From Syntrophobacterales bacterium (GTDB taxonomy: Bacteria; Desulfobacterota; Syntrophia; Syntrophales; UBA5619), in contig JAHYJE010000012.1 in assembly GCA_019429105.1 (NCBI GenBank), positions 1 through 64,000 on the forward strand: a stretch of DNA of 64,000 nucleotides. The letters are read 5' to 3'. How positions within the stretch are numbered: the stretch's first letter is position 1; every line of letters starts with the position of its first letter. This document shows positions 35,261 to 46,169 of the stretch, one piece after another. A program made the translations under genes and the position numbers. Below the pieces are notes generated by a model. The model was not told where the DNA came from and did no database searches. It worked only from the letters and a program-made list of their open reading frames with translations.

Positions 35261-36457
35261 ATGAGAAAAAACAGGGACGCGAATTCTGTAAACGGCATTG
35301 AAAGCAAAGCAAACCTTCTGAACGATCCCAAGTTCAGGTCTATCGCCTACCAGCTTTTAGCACTCCTGACAGTTGGCATTGTCGGCTATTACCTTTTTGC
35401 CAATACTTCCGCAAACCTGAAAAGACAGGCCATCGCAACTGGCTTCAGTTTTCTTCAAAAAGAGGCTGCCTTTGAGATCGGCGAAGCGGTGATTGCCTAT
35501 TCGCCCGCTGATACCTACCTGAGGGCTCTTTTCGTCGGCGCCTTAAATACCGTCAAGGTCGCCTTTATCGGCATAATTCTGACCACAATCCTCGGGACAT
35601 TTATCGGGATAGCGAGGCTTTCCAAAAACTGGCTCGTCTCCCGACTTGCCGGCGCCTATGTCGAGCTATTTCAGGATATCCCTATTTTGTTGCAGTTGTT
35701 CTTCTGGTACAGCCTTTTCTGCGAGATTCTGCCCTCGCCCAAGGCCGCAATCGCGCTCGGCTCCGGCATCTTTCTCAGCAATCGCGGCATGTTGCTGGCT
35801 GTACCCGAATGGAATCAAGCCTATCAATATGTCCTCGTCGCCTTCGCGATCGGCATTCTGACGGCTTTTTTCGCGCGGCGCGCTGCCCGCAGCCATCAGA
35901 AAAAAACTGGCCAGATATTGCCCACTCTCAGTATTTCCTCAGCGATAATCGTCGGTTTTCCCCTTTTTGTCTGGCTCTTCGCCGGGGCGCCTCTGAAAAT
36001 GAGCGTCCCGCACTTAAGCGGCTTTAATTTTCAGGGAGGTCTTGCGGTAAGTCCGGAATTCTCCGCTCTCTTGCTGGGGCTCGTTCTCTATACGGCGGCC
36101 TTCGTCGCGGAAATAGTCAGAGCCGGGATTCAGGCAATCGGCCACGGACAAACAGAGGCGGCAATCTCGCTGGGGCTGAAGCCTTCTTTGGTGCTGAGGC
36201 TGGTCATCCTGCCCCAGGCCCTGCGGGTGATTATCCCCCCCCTGACCAGCCAGATGCTCAACCTGACCAAAAACAGTTCCCTTGCCGTCGCCATCGGCTT
36301 TCCGGATTTCGTATCCGTAGCCAGCACAACGATCAACCAGACCGGACAAGCCATCGAGGGAATTTTGATGATCATGACTGTCTATCTTTTTTTCAGCCTG
36401 GTCACCTCGCTTTTCATGAACTGGTACAACAAGAAAATGGCACTTGTGGAAAGATAA
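35261..36457 (+). CDS. aapQ: amino-acid ABC transporter permease (AapQ-like)
   Basis: The 398-residue inner-membrane protein has about eight helices and the HAAP permease motifs. GALNTVKVAFIGIILTTILG starts the transport domain. The EAA loop reads EAAISLGLKPSLVLRLVILPQALRVI (split as EAAISLGLKPS and VLRLVILPQALRVI). The long insertion between helices (about 160-260) is normal for AapQ/BztB. It pairs with the next permease. Confidence 0.9.
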   Translation: MRKNRDANSVNGIESKANLLNDPKFRSIAYQLLALLTVGIVGYYLFANTSANLKRQAIATGFSFLQKEAAFEIGEAVIAYSPADTYLRALFVGALNTVKVAFIGIILTTILGTFIGIARLSKNWLVSRLAGAYVELFQDIPILLQLFFWYSLFCEILPSPKAAIALGSGIFLSNRGMLLAVPEWNQAYQYVLVAFAIGILTAFFARRAARSHQKKTGQILPTLSISSAIIVGFPLFVWLFAGAPLKMSVPHLSGFNFQGGLAVSPEFSALLLGLVLYTAAFVAEIVRAGIQAIGHGQTEAAISLGLKPSLVLRLVILPQALRVIIPPLTSQMLNLTKNSSLAVAIGFPDFVSVASTTINQTGQAIEGILMIMTVYLFFSLVTSLFMNWYNKKMALVER

Positions 36458-36464
36458 AGACGTT

Positions 36465-37526
36465 ATGCGTAACGAACAACCAAAACATCCGCCTGTCAAA
36501 CGCACGATTCTCTGGCTAAGGGAAAACCTGTTCAACGGTGTTTTTAATTCCATCGTCACGGTTGTCCTTCTTTTTGCCCTCTACAAGATTATACCGCCCT
36601 TCATCAGATGGGCCTTCGTTGACAGTCTGTGGGCTTCTACCCCGGCGGCGTGCCGGGCGGGAAACGGCGCCTGCTGGTCGGTGATCACCTCCAACATCCG
36701 TTTCATAATCTTCGGTTTTTATCCCCATGACCTGCACTGGCGGCCTTTGCTGGCGATGATCATGCTGGTCGGGCTGCTTCTTTACAGCAAGAACAGGAAT
36801 AACTGGCACAAGTCTCTTTTTTATCTCTGGATGGCGGGCCTTTTCATCATGGGTCTCTTGATGAAAGGCGGCCTGTTGGGGTTGACCCCGGTGGAAAGCG
36901 ATAAATGGGGGGGGCTGCCCCTGACCATGATGCTCGCCTTTTTCGGAATGATCGCAGCCTATCCCCTCGGCGTCATTCTGGCCCTGGGAAGAAGATCAAC
37001 AATGTCCGCCATCAAGATTTTCTCGGTTTTGTACATCGAGCTGATAAGAGGGGTGCCGCTGATCAGCCTGTTGTTTATGTCCTCCATTTTGTTTCCATTA
37101 TTTCTGCCGGAGGGACTTACCATCAACAAGATCATCCGCGCCCAGATGGCGATAATCATTTTCACCGCGGCCTACATAGCGGAGGTCGTCCGCGGCGGCC
37201 TGCAGGCCATCACCAAAGAACAGTATGAAGCCGCCGATTCCCTGGGCTTGAGTTTTTCCCAGAAAATGCGGCTCATCATCCTCCCGCAGGCGCTGAAAAT
37301 CGTCATTCCGCCCTCCGTGGGCATACTGATTTCCGCCTTCAAGGATACGTCGCTGGTTGTAATCATCGCCCTTTACGATCTGCTGAAGACCAGCAAATCG
37401 ACGCTTTCCAATCCGGACTGGATGGGATTCAGCCCGGAGGTTTATCTGTTTGTCGCGACGATCTATTTCATCTCCTGCTATGCGATGTCGAGCTACAGCC
37501 GCAGACTGGAAAGGGAATTGCACTGA
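36465..37526 (+). CDS. aapM: amino-acid ABC transporter permease (AapM-like)
   Basis: The ATG at 36465, 8 bases after the aapQ stop, is preferred to a TTG at 36444 inside aapQ. The 353-residue protein has a long N-terminal part with membrane helices and WSVITSNIRFIIFGFYP, as in AapM/BztC. A C-terminal permease domain has the EAA loop EAADSLGLSFSQKMRLIILP. It forms the channel with AapQ. Confidence 0.9.
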   Translation: MRNEQPKHPPVKRTILWLRENLFNGVFNSIVTVVLLFALYKIIPPFIRWAFVDSLWASTPAACRAGNGACWSVITSNIRFIIFGFYPHDLHWRPLLAMIMLVGLLLYSKNRNNWHKSLFYLWMAGLFIMGLLMKGGLLGLTPVESDKWGGLPLTMMLAFFGMIAAYPLGVILALGRRSTMSAIKIFSVLYIELIRGVPLISLLFMSSILFPLFLPEGLTINKIIRAQMAIIIFTAAYIAEVVRGGLQAITKEQYEAADSLGLSFSQKMRLIILPQALKIVIPPSVGILISAFKDTSLVVIIALYDLLKTSKSTLSNPDWMGFSPEVYLFVATIYFISCYAMSSYSRRLERELH

Positions 37527-37562
37527 CAATAAAAACCACATAAAAAATCACAGGAACTGCAA

Positions 37563-38336
37563 ATGAATAACGAAGCAACGGCTGCAATAAACAGAGACCA
37601 GGAAGATAAAATCATCGCCATAACCGGTTTGCACAAATGGTTTGGCGAACTGCACGTCCTGCAGGATATCAATCTGAATGTTTACAAGGGAGAAAGGATC
37701 GTCATCTGCGGCCCTTCCGGCTCAGGGAAATCAACCCTGATCCGCTGCATCAACCGCCTTGAAAAGCATCAGAAGGGCACAATCTCCGTTGGCGGAATTG
37801 AGCTTTCCGATAATATTAAAAATATAGAAAAAATAAGAACGGAGGTCGGAATGGTTTTTCAGCATTTCAACCTCTTTCCCCACCTTTCGATTCTGGAAAA
37901 CCTGACGCTTGGCCCGATCTGGGTCCGTAAAACACCCCAGAAAGAGGCGGAAGAGACGGCCATGTTCTATCTGGAAAAGGTACATATCGCCGAGCAGGCA
38001 AAAAAATACCCCGGACAGCTCTCCGGCGGCCAGCAGCAGCGGGTAGCGATTGCCCGGAGCCTCTGCATGAAGCCGAAAATCATGCTCTTTGACGAACCGA
38101 CGTCGGCGCTCGATCCGGAGATGGTCAAGGAGGTGCTTGATGTCATGATAAACTTGGCCGAGGAGGGAATGACCATGATCGTCGTTTCGCACGAGATGGG
38201 CTTTGCCAAAAGCGTCGCCCACCGGGTTTTGTTTGTCGATTACGGAAAAATCGTCGAGGAGAACACCCCGCACGATTTTTTCGACCATCCCCAACACGAG
38301 CGGACAAAACTGTTTTTAAGCCAGATACTCTACTAA
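37563..38336 (+). CDS. aapP: amino-acid ABC transporter ATP-binding protein (AapP-like)
   Basis: This ATPase drives the transporter. The 257-residue protein has Walker [14 protein letters not shown], the signature [15 protein letters not shown], Walker [18 protein letters not shown] and the H-loop VVSHEMGF. It closely follows polar-amino-acid ATPases (GlnQ/AapP). The last 4 bases overlap the convergent radical SAM gene. Confidence 0.93.
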   Translation: MNNEATAAINRDQEDKIIAITGLHKWFGELHVLQDINLNVYKGERIVICGPSGSGKSTLIRCINRLEKHQKGTISVGGIELSDNIKNIEKIRTEVGMVFQHFNLFPHLSILENLTLGPIWVRKTPQKEAEETAMFYLEKVHIAEQAKKYPGQLSGGQQQRVAIARSLCMKPKIMLFDEPTSALDPEMVKEVLDVMINLAEEGMTMIVVSHEMGFAKSVAHRVLFVDYGKIVEENTPHDFFDHPQHERTKLFLSQILY

Positions 38337-40009
38337 TCTTTCGGCAAATCCTTGCTCCCGCGCATTAAGCAAAAAGGGGCGTGGTTGGAGGTGAAAAATG
38401 GCGGATCGCGCCGGAGAATCTTCGCAACGGCAGGTCTTCTTTTAAACTCACCTTCGAGAAAACGCCTTACCTCTCTCCTGTTCCAGCCTTCCGGATGGAC
38501 AAAAGGCCTGTACAGGGAAAGATCCCCCTCATAGAATTCGCCGGACGCGTACAGCGCTGCTTCGGGGGAGTAAGCGGGGAGATTGAAAAGCGCCAGATTC
38601 AGAAACGCTATCTCGTGGGCATGCTCATCGACAAAGGAAAGCGTCCTTCTCGCCGCTGCCACGTTTTCCGCCGGCGTCCCAAAAAGAAGATAGACGTAAG
38701 CGGCGATCCCGACCTCTTTCAGATTCCTGAGAGCCGCGGCAACGGTGGGCAGGTCGATCCCCTTCCGGAGCGCCTCCAGAACAAATGGATCCCCCGACTC
38801 TATTCCCAGTTTCAGCATGACGCACCCGGAATTGCGCAAACTCCGGCAAAAATCGGCATCAGCGAGACGGGCGTCAACCCTGGCAAAGCCATACCATGGA
38901 GCTCCAAGCGCTTTGGCAATGAATGCGTCGAGCAGAGCGGGGGCAAGCGCATTATCGAGCATATGGATCAGCCGCGGCTTCGTCTTTTCAACAAGGGCGG
39001 CAATATCTGCGACTACCCTCTGTGGAGAAAACGGCAGATAGGGATTACCCTCGGCAACCTCGGGACAAAACGTACAGCGCTGCCACCAGCAGCCGCCGGA
39101 GGCGCTGTAGGGAAGGACAAAACCGGGCGCAAAATAATCGGCCAGGGGAAAATCGTCGAAAGCGGGCAGGGAGAAATTGCCTGCAGTTGCGCCGCCGAGC
39201 ATGGACAGCAGCGGGACCTCCCCGGGTCCGGCAACCATTTCGTCAATCAGCCCGGCAAAAGGGTTATTCCAGTCGGGGCGCCGCATCCAGGAGGTTATCA
39301 AGCCGCCGCCGACAACTATCCGAATCTGCGGATATTCCCGACGTAAAAACCCGATCATCGAGAAGGTTGTCAGCGCCTGACTGAGATAATTGAGTGAAAA
39401 ACCCGCATAAGAAAAATCCCTTTCCCCAAGAATCAGCGGCAGTCGGTTGCTGAACCACTCATAAAAGGGGTTTCGCTGCGGCTCTTTCGCCGCATGGAGA
39501 AGATCGGCGCTCCTGACCGGCGAAAGCCGCTCGTCCTGGTAATCGGCAAGGGTCATCCGCACCCCGAACGGCCTGCCCGCGGCGGCAAGCAGGCAATTAA
39601 GATCAAGAACGGCCCTGCGGTAACGATCACTATTAAGATAGCCCCCGGCTGACCGCAGAAAATCGATATTTTCCGTTACATGGCGAGCCGCCCGTCTTAG
39701 CCAGACCTTATTTTTATCCCCTTTTTTGCCGGCGTCCGGGAAAAAATTGACTGCACCGATATTTTCGTCCTTACCAGCCAACCCCTTCAATATCAATGAC
39801 TTATCGGAGATGCTTTCTTCGCTGGCTGTAGCCTTCAGCAGGGCGGTCTGCCCCTCGATGTTTGCATCCCATACCCGACAGGATATGCCGCTGCGGCCCA
39901 ACGCCCCGACAAGGCGCGCCGGACCGCCCGGAGGTTCGGACGCTTTGGCCAGCGGCGGGTAAATCAGCAGGATCGCCTTTAAACTGCCCTCTTTCTTAGT
40001 CATAATCAT
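38333..40009 (-). CDS. B12-binding-type radical SAM protein
   Basis: The 558-residue product has an N-terminal Rossmann-like part ([20 protein letters not shown], then IRIVVGGGL) of the B12-binding radical SAM type. The cluster motif [16 protein letters not shown] is Cx4Cx2C, one residue longer than the classical Cx3Cx2C, as known in some B12 radical SAM groups. Elp3-like [22 protein letters not shown] follows. The usual DxHxxGxR cobalamin motif is not seen. The substrate is unknown. Confidence 0.82.
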   Translation of the reverse strand: MIMTKKEGSLKAILLIYPPLAKASEPPGGPARLVGALGRSGISCRVWDANIEGQTALLKATASEESISDKSLILKGLAGKDENIGAVNFFPDAGKKGDKNKVWLRRAARHVTENIDFLRSAGGYLNSDRYRRAVLDLNCLLAAAGRPFGVRMTLADYQDERLSPVRSADLLHAAKEPQRNPFYEWFSNRLPLILGERDFSYAGFSLNYLSQALTTFSMIGFLRREYPQIRIVVGGGLITSWMRRPDWNNPFAGLIDEMVAGPGEVPLLSMLGGATAGNFSLPAFDDFPLADYFAPGFVLPYSASGGCWWQRCTFCPEVAEGNPYLPFSPQRVVADIAALVEKTKPRLIHMLDNALAPALLDAFIAKALGAPWYGFARVDARLADADFCRSLRNSGCVMLKLGIESGDPFVLEALRKGIDLPTVAAALRNLKEVGIAAYVYLLFGTPAENVAAARRTLSFVDEHAHEIAFLNLALFNLPAYSPEAALYASGEFYEGDLSLYRPFVHPEGWNRREVRRFLEGEFKRRPAVAKILRRDPPFFTSNHAPFCLMRGSKDLPKD

Positions 40010-40099
40010 TATATTTTCTTGACTTCCAGTCTTCTTTAACTTATCTCGACTCCGCTATGATGGAATCCTTAATTTTTCCTCTTTTGACGGCGCGCCGCC

Positions 40100-41410
40100 A
40101 TGAATGATTCATCCCTCTCGTTTAGTGAGCCTCTGCAACTCCGCCGCTGGTTTGTTTTTGCCGTCGGAGCGCTGAACTTTTTCCTTTCACAACTTTACCG
40201 GACAGCCAACGCCGTGCTCGCCCCCTCGCTTATCGCTGATTTATCGCTGGACAGCAACGAGATAGGCCTGATCTCGGCGGCTTTTTTCTATGCCTTTGCC
40301 CTGACGCAGATACCGATCATGATGCTTCTCGACAAGACAGGACCACGAAAACTCATGACGTTTTTTTCAGTCGTCGGCGTCATCGGCGCAATTGTCTTTT
40401 CCCTGTCGCAGGGTCTTATGTCCGCCCTTGCGGGGCGCATTCTGCTCGGCATCGGCATGTCCTGCGCCTTTATGGGAAGCCTGAAACTGCTTTCTGACTG
40501 GTTTCCACCGCTGATTTTTGCCTCGCTTGCGGGGATACTGACCGCCACGGGTACGCTCGGCAACATGATGTCCGCAACCCCGCTTGCCATGATGGCGGAA
40601 AGCTATGGGTGGAGACAAAGCTTTATGGCAATCGCCGCGTTCAACGCCCTGTTGACAATCGCCCTGTATGTGATTCTTCGGGATAAGCCGCCGGCCGGCA
40701 GCAATGTCCACCCGGTTAACTCCTCGCCGGATGCTCCCTCTCCCTTTTCCAGCGTTTTACATCTTCTCCGCTCCAAAGACTACTGGTTTATCTCGATCGG
40801 CTCCTTCATCCGCTACGGAACCTTTGCCGCGCTTCAAGCCCTTTGGGCAGGACCCCTGCTGCTTGTAGTTTTGAAATACAGCACTTTCCAGGCAGGAAAC
40901 ATCATCCTGGCCATGAACATCGGCATCCTGGCAGGGCTCCCTTTTTGGGGAATCATTTCCGACCGCTTGTTGCACACCCGCAAATGGCTAGTTGTTTCAG
41001 GGCTTTTCCTGCTGGCGGCCACCACCCTGTTGCTCAGCCAGATGCGCACTGGCGCCCCTGCGGCTGCGACCGGACTTATTTTTTTCTTCTTCGGCTTCTT
41101 CAACGCCAGCGGGCAACTGATGTACACCCAGATCAAGGAGCTTTTCCCAGCCACGATGACGGGCGCCGCCCTGACCGGCATAAATTTTTTCACGATGACC
41201 GGTCCCGCCTTTTTCCTCCAAATGATCGGCTTCATTATGCAAAAAATCTACCCAAACGCCTCCTTCAGCCAAGAGGCTTTTAGCGTTTCCCTCTATTTTT
41301 GTTTCTTCTGTCAGTTATTGGCGGGTCTGATCTATCTACTGACCAAAGAAAAAAACTGCAAAAACAGCGTCCTGACGGGTGAATGCCTTGTACCGCCTCG
41401 TTATTTTTAA
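40100..41410 (+). CDS. MFS transporter, 12-helix
   Basis: The 436-residue protein has about 12 membrane helices. FYAFALTQIPIMMLLDKTGPRKLM is the motif A region (D-x2-G-x-R/K), and SLKLLSDWFPP with LTATGTLGNMMSATPL resembles sugar-phosphate/nitrate-type MFS carriers. It diverges from the radical SAM gene across a 90-base gap. The substrate cannot be told. Confidence 0.88.
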   Translation: MNDSSLSFSEPLQLRRWFVFAVGALNFFLSQLYRTANAVLAPSLIADLSLDSNEIGLISAAFFYAFALTQIPIMMLLDKTGPRKLMTFFSVVGVIGAIVFSLSQGLMSALAGRILLGIGMSCAFMGSLKLLSDWFPPLIFASLAGILTATGTLGNMMSATPLAMMAESYGWRQSFMAIAAFNALLTIALYVILRDKPPAGSNVHPVNSSPDAPSPFSSVLHLLRSKDYWFISIGSFIRYGTFAALQALWAGPLLLVVLKYSTFQAGNIILAMNIGILAGLPFWGIISDRLLHTRKWLVVSGLFLLAATTLLLSQMRTGAPAAATGLIFFFFGFFNASGQLMYTQIKELFPATMTGAALTGINFFTMTGPAFFLQMIGFIMQKIYPNASFSQEAFSVSLYFCFFCQLLAGLIYLLTKEKNCKNSVLTGECLVPPRYF

Positions 41411-41583
41411 CTAAATTACGACAGCACTGAAAAAACTTGACAGATTGTCAAAAAATATTAGAGTGCCGCCAGTGATCCATCCTCAATACGAAAAAAACTG
41501 TTTGGCGACGGCAAATAGGCGGTCCCATTTTTGCTCTCCTGGAGCAGTAAAGACGGCAATAAATTAAATAAAAAGGAGCGGAC

Positions 41584-43476
41584 ATGTCAAAGTATGAAGA
41601 TTTGTTGAGAAATATTATGAGCGAAAAAAGCTTCGGAAAGCTAAAAGCCCTAAACAACGACAAAGCATTGGCTTTCATAGGGGAATTTGCGGAACACTGC
41701 AATCCTAAGTCCCTTTACGTCTGCGACGACAGCGAGGCAGACAGGATTTTTATCCGCGAAACTTCGATAAAGAAGGGAGAAGAAAAAAACATCTACCTGA
41801 AAAACCAGACAATCCATTGGGATGGCTACAACGATCAGGGACGCGACAAGGTAAACACCCGCTACCTTGTACGCCCCGAAAACATGGAGCGGATGAAGGC
41901 TCTAAACTCGCTTTCCTTCGACGAAGGCTACAAAGAGATCATGGAAATCTCGAAAAATATCATGGCTGGCAAGGACGCGCTTGTTCAGTTCTTCTGCGAG
42001 GGGCCGGCGGAGAGCGTCTTCAGCGTCCCCTGCATCCAGATAACCGATTCTTTTTACGTGGCCCATTCCGAAACCATCCTCTACCGCCCCGGTTACAACC
42101 ATTTTTTCCATATGAAAGAAGCGGATAAGAACGATTTCTTCGGTTTTGTCCACTCCGCGGGGCAGCTCGACGAGCGGGGCTGCACGGTCAATGTCGATAA
42201 TAGACGCATCTACATGGATACCCAGAACAATATCGTCTATTCCCTGAACAATCAGTACGCCGGAAATTCGGTTGGTCTCAAGAAACACTCGATGAGACTG
42301 GCGATCAATAAATCCGGGAAAGAAGGCTGGCTCTGCGAACACATGTTTCTGATGTCGGTCCTCAATGGCGATAAGGGCCGCAAGACGTACTTTGCCGGCG
42401 CTTACCCCTCCGCGTGCGGCAAGACCTCGACCGCGATGATCCCCGGCGAAAAGATCGTCGGCGACGACATTGCCTATTTCCGCAATATCAATGGCGAATT
42501 CCGCGGCGTCAACATGGAACAGGGGATCTTCGGCATCATCCAGGATGTAAACGTCAGCGACGACCCGGTCATCTTCGCCAACCTGATGAAAGACCAGGAA
42601 ACCATCTTTTCCAATATCCTGATCGGCCCCGACAATAAACCCTACTGGCTGGGCTGCGGGATGGAAACTCCGGACAGCGGCAGCAATCACAGCGGTTCCT
42701 GGAAGAAGGGGAACAAGGATGCCAAGGGCAACGAGATCCCGCTGGCCCATTCCAACGGCCGCTACACGATCCGCCTCGACTATCTGCAAAATTTCGATAA
42801 GGAGGGGTTCGAAAACAAGGAAGGGGTAAGGGTGCAGGGCATTCTCTACGGCGGCAGAGACAGCGACACAACCGTGCCGGTTGAAGAATCGCCCTCCTGG
42901 AAAGACGGCATTCTGTTGAAGGCCTGCACTCTGGAGTCGGAAACGACCAGCGCCACGCTCGGCAAGGAAGGCGTTCGTTCCCCATCGCCTATGGCCAATC
43001 TGGATTTCGTCTCCTACCCAGTCGGCGAATACACAACCAATAACATCAATTTTATCGAAGGCATCAAACAGCAACCGCGAATTTTCAGCACCAACTATTT
43101 CATGAGAGACCCGAACGGAAAATTCGTAACCAGCAAGCTTGCCAAAAAGGTTTGGCTCCACTGGGCCGAGGGGCGAATCCACGGGGAATACGAGGCCTGG
43201 GATACCCCGACCGGAAAAATTCCCCGTTACAAGGATCTGCAGAAGCTCTTCCGGGACCTCCTGAATGAGGATTTCTCGGAAAATGACTACATTTATCTTT
43301 TCACCTTCCGCTGCGCCTGCTGGATCGAGAAACTGAATCGCACCGCGGCGTTCTTCAAGAAAATCGACCCCGGCACGCCGGCGGATATTTTCACCTACTG
43401 GGAGGAAGCAAAAAAGAAGATCGCGGCAGCCCAGGCGAAATATGGGGATAACATCAAACCAGGCGATTATTATTGA
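41584..43476 (+). CDS. pckG: phosphoenolpyruvate carboxykinase (GTP)
   Basis: This cytosolic enzyme interconverts oxaloacetate and PEP with GTP/GDP. The 630-residue product has the kinase loop AGAYPSACGKTSTAMIP, the metal-binding region VGDDIAYFRNINGEFRGVN, and GRDSDTTVPVEESPSW. These and the length mark the GTP family, not the ATP family (about 540). The gene has GGAG before its ATG and is convergent with polA, 5 bases apart. Confidence 0.95.
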   Translation: MSKYEDLLRNIMSEKSFGKLKALNNDKALAFIGEFAEHCNPKSLYVCDDSEADRIFIRETSIKKGEEKNIYLKNQTIHWDGYNDQGRDKVNTRYLVRPENMERMKALNSLSFDEGYKEIMEISKNIMAGKDALVQFFCEGPAESVFSVPCIQITDSFYVAHSETILYRPGYNHFFHMKEADKNDFFGFVHSAGQLDERGCTVNVDNRRIYMDTQNNIVYSLNNQYAGNSVGLKKHSMRLAINKSGKEGWLCEHMFLMSVLNGDKGRKTYFAGAYPSACGKTSTAMIPGEKIVGDDIAYFRNINGEFRGVNMEQGIFGIIQDVNVSDDPVIFANLMKDQETIFSNILIGPDNKPYWLGCGMETPDSGSNHSGSWKKGNKDAKGNEIPLAHSNGRYTIRLDYLQNFDKEGFENKEGVRVQGILYGGRDSDTTVPVEESPSWKDGILLKACTLESETTSATLGKEGVRSPSPMANLDFVSYPVGEYTTNNINFIEGIKQQPRIFSTNYFMRDPNGKFVTSKLAKKVWLHWAEGRIHGEYEAWDTPTGKIPRYKDLQKLFRDLLNEDFSENDYIYLFTFRCACWIEKLNRTAAFFKKIDPGTPADIFTYWEEAKKKIAAAQAKYGDNIKPGDYY

Positions 43477-43481
43477 AATAA

Positions 43482-46169
43482 TTAGGTATGCGCCTCGTCC
43501 CAGTTTTTCCCGGCGGCGATCTCCACCTTCAAGGGCACGGACAGTTCCAGCGCGCCTTCCATCTCCTTGCGCACCAGCTCCGCCAGCGCTTCGCGTTCGG
43601 CAACAGGCGCCTCGAAGACCAGCTCGTCGTGCACCTGCATGATCATCACCGCAGAGAATTTTTCTTCCTGAAGGCGCTGGTGGATTTTCACCATCGCAAT
43701 CTTGATCAGGTCCGCCGCGGTTCCCTGAATCGGCGCGTTGATCGCCGTCCGCTCGGCAAATTGGCGAATCTGGGCATGGGGACTGGCAATCTCCGGCAGA
43801 TAGCGCCTTCTCTGAAGAAGCGTCGTCACATAGCCATCGCGCATCGCCCCGTCCAGGATGCCGTCAAGATACGAGCGAACCCCGCTGTATCTCTGAAAAT
43901 AGCTGTCTATGTAGGCCTGGGCCAGTTTCTGAGACACGCCCAGTTCCTTGGCAAGCCCAAAGGCGCTCATCCCGTAGAGCACCCCGAAGTTGATCACCTT
44001 CGCCTGCCGGCGCATGTCGGGGCTGACCATTTCCGGAAAGACCCCGAAAATGTCGGCCGCGGTGCGGCTGTGAATGTCCTCGCCGGAGGCAAAGGCGTCT
44101 TGCAGCGTCGCATCGCCGGAGAGATGGGCAAGTACCCGCAACTCGATCTGCGAGTAGTCGGCCGAGACGATCTCCCATCCGGGCGGGGCAATGAAGGCCT
44201 GCCTGATTCTTTTCCCTTCCGTGGTTCGGATTGGAATGTTTTGCAGATTGGGGTTGCTGCTGGAGAGCCTTCCTGTCGCCGTCGCCGTCTGGTTGTAGGT
44301 CGTATGCACCCTCCCCGTTCGGGGGTTCACAAGCGCGGGCAGCGCATCGATATAGGTTGATTTGAGCTTCATCATCCCGCGGTAGGAGATTATCTCCGCG
44401 GGCAGCTCGTGACTGAGGGCCAGATAGCTAAGCACATCGACATCGGTGGAGTACCCCTCCTTGGTCTTGCGGCCGTGGGGAAGCCCCAGTTTGTCGAAAA
44501 GGATATACTGCAACTGCTTGGGAGAGTTGATGTTGAAAGCCTCCCCGGCCAGGGCATGGATTTTCTCCTCCGAAAGCTGGAGCAGTTGCGCTATTTCGCC
44601 CGACATCTCTCGCAACAGGCTTAAGTCAAGAAGAACCCCGCGGCTCTCCATTGCTGAAAGAACACGGACAAGCGGCATCTCCACGTCCTCCAGGAGCCCC
44701 TTCATCCCCATGTAGTCAAGCTTTACATACAGGTCTTCAACAAGCGGCAATAAAACATCCGCGCGTTCTACCGCATAGGCCGCCGCCTTTTCCACCGGAA
44801 CGGAGGAAAACGAAGCAGCCTTCGCGCCGCTCCCCAAAAGATCTTTTTGCGAGGGAACCTGACTGCCAAGATTTTCAAAGACTACGTCGGCAAGTTCGAA
44901 TCCGTGCCGTGCCTGATTCACCAGATAAGAGGCAACCATCGTGTCACAGCCGAGACCTTCCATAAAAACACCGGAGCGGGCCAGCACAATAAGCGCCGTT
45001 TTCAGGTCATGGCCATGCTTGAGGAGAGAAGGATCGGCAAAAAAAGGGGCCAGTCCGGAAAAAACATCGTCAGCAAAAGGCAAAGGAGCTCCCTCATCGC
45101 TGGCTAAAGGAATGTAGAACCCTTCCCCCCTCCCGGAAGAAACGGCCATCCCCATCACAGAGGCCCTCATCGCCTCCACTGAAGAAAGCAAAAGCTCAAC
45201 GGAAAATTCTTTAACCTCGCCCAGCATCTCCGTAAGAGCGGAGATACCCTCACGACTATCGCAAACTATGTATTTTACAACCTTTTTCCCCTCGTGAAGT
45301 TTAAGTTCATTCAAAAGCGATGAGAACTCGAACTCCCGGAAGTAATTCATCAGCCGGTCGCGATCAGGCTCGTTGCGGCGGCACTGGGCGATATCGAAGT
45401 CGAATTTTGCGTCGGTCCTGATCAGCGCCAGATCGCGACTCATAGTCGCCTGAGCGGCGTATTGCAGCATCGCCTTTCGCGTTTTTTCATTATGAATGCG
45501 TTCCGGGGCGGCAATGATCTCCGCAACACTGCCAAACTGCTCGATCAGCCGCGCTGCGCCCTTCGGCCCGATGCCGGGAACCCCGGGGATGTTGTCGGAT
45601 GTATCTCCCATCACCCCCAGAACATCTGCAACCTGCGCAGGTTCGACGCCGAAACGCTCCTTTACCGCCGCAATGTCGTAGGTTTTATTCTTCATCGCAT
45701 CGAACATGACAATGTCTGGTGAAACAAGCTGCATCATATCCTTGTCGCCGGAGGCGATAATCACCTCCATCCCCTGCCCTGCCGCAAACACGGCAACGGT
45801 ACCGATTATGTCATCGGCCTCCAGTCCCTGCTTTTCGATGATCGGGATGGAAAAAGAGCGGATGACATCCTTGACAACGGGAATCTGCGGGATCAGGGCG
45901 TCCGGAGTAGCCCGCCTGGTTGCTTTGTACCCTTCATAGACTTCATGGCGAAAAGTCGGCCCCTTGACGTCGAAGGCGATCGCGATGTAGTCCGGATCGA
46001 GCTCCCGGAGCAGCTTCATCAGCATGTTGGTAAAGCCGTAAATTGCGTTGGTCGGAAAACCCTTGGAATTGGAGAGTTCACGGATTGCGTAGAAGGCGCG
46101 AAAAAGGTAATTGCTGCCGTCCACGATGACAAAGCGGGGACGGGTTTTTTGTTTTTCTGTTTCCACCAT
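43482..46169 (-). CDS. polA: DNA polymerase I, proofreading site degenerate
   Basis: Pol I fills gaps and removes RNA primers. From the ATG at 46169 the 895-residue product has a 5'-3' nuclease (1-300; FVIVDGSNYLFRAFYA, GDKDMMQL), a central 3'-5' exonuclease fold, and the polymerase (RRQAKVINFGVLYGMSAFG; MQVHDELVFE). The exonuclease looks inactive: where FDTET, the Lys-x-Asp and the YAAED-type motifs should be, it reads FSVEL, LKTAL and YAVERAD. An ATG at 46229 would add 20 residues but lacks a ribosome site. Confidence 0.94.
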   Translation of the reverse strand: MVETEKQKTRPRFVIVDGSNYLFRAFYAIRELSNSKGFPTNAIYGFTNMLMKLLRELDPDYIAIAFDVKGPTFRHEVYEGYKATRRATPDALIPQIPVVKDVIRSFSIPIIEKQGLEADDIIGTVAVFAAGQGMEVIIASGDKDMMQLVSPDIVMFDAMKNKTYDIAAVKERFGVEPAQVADVLGVMGDTSDNIPGVPGIGPKGAARLIEQFGSVAEIIAAPERIHNEKTRKAMLQYAAQATMSRDLALIRTDAKFDFDIAQCRRNEPDRDRLMNYFREFEFSSLLNELKLHEGKKVVKYIVCDSREGISALTEMLGEVKEFSVELLLSSVEAMRASVMGMAVSSGRGEGFYIPLASDEGAPLPFADDVFSGLAPFFADPSLLKHGHDLKTALIVLARSGVFMEGLGCDTMVASYLVNQARHGFELADVVFENLGSQVPSQKDLLGSGAKAASFSSVPVEKAAAYAVERADVLLPLVEDLYVKLDYMGMKGLLEDVEMPLVRVLSAMESRGVLLDLSLLREMSGEIAQLLQLSEEKIHALAGEAFNINSPKQLQYILFDKLGLPHGRKTKEGYSTDVDVLSYLALSHELPAEIISYRGMMKLKSTYIDALPALVNPRTGRVHTTYNQTATATGRLSSSNPNLQNIPIRTTEGKRIRQAFIAPPGWEIVSADYSQIELRVLAHLSGDATLQDAFASGEDIHSRTAADIFGVFPEMVSPDMRRQAKVINFGVLYGMSAFGLAKELGVSQKLAQAYIDSYFQRYSGVRSYLDGILDGAMRDGYVTTLLQRRRYLPEIASPHAQIRQFAERTAINAPIQGTAADLIKIAMVKIHQRLQEEKFSAVMIMQVHDELVFEAPVAEREALAELVRKEMEGALELSVPLKVEIAAGKNWDEAHT

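Noticed and set aside
41902-43182. 426-codon minus-strand frame
   Set aside because: Antisense to PEP carboxykinase, which has full family motifs. The composition is shadow-like.
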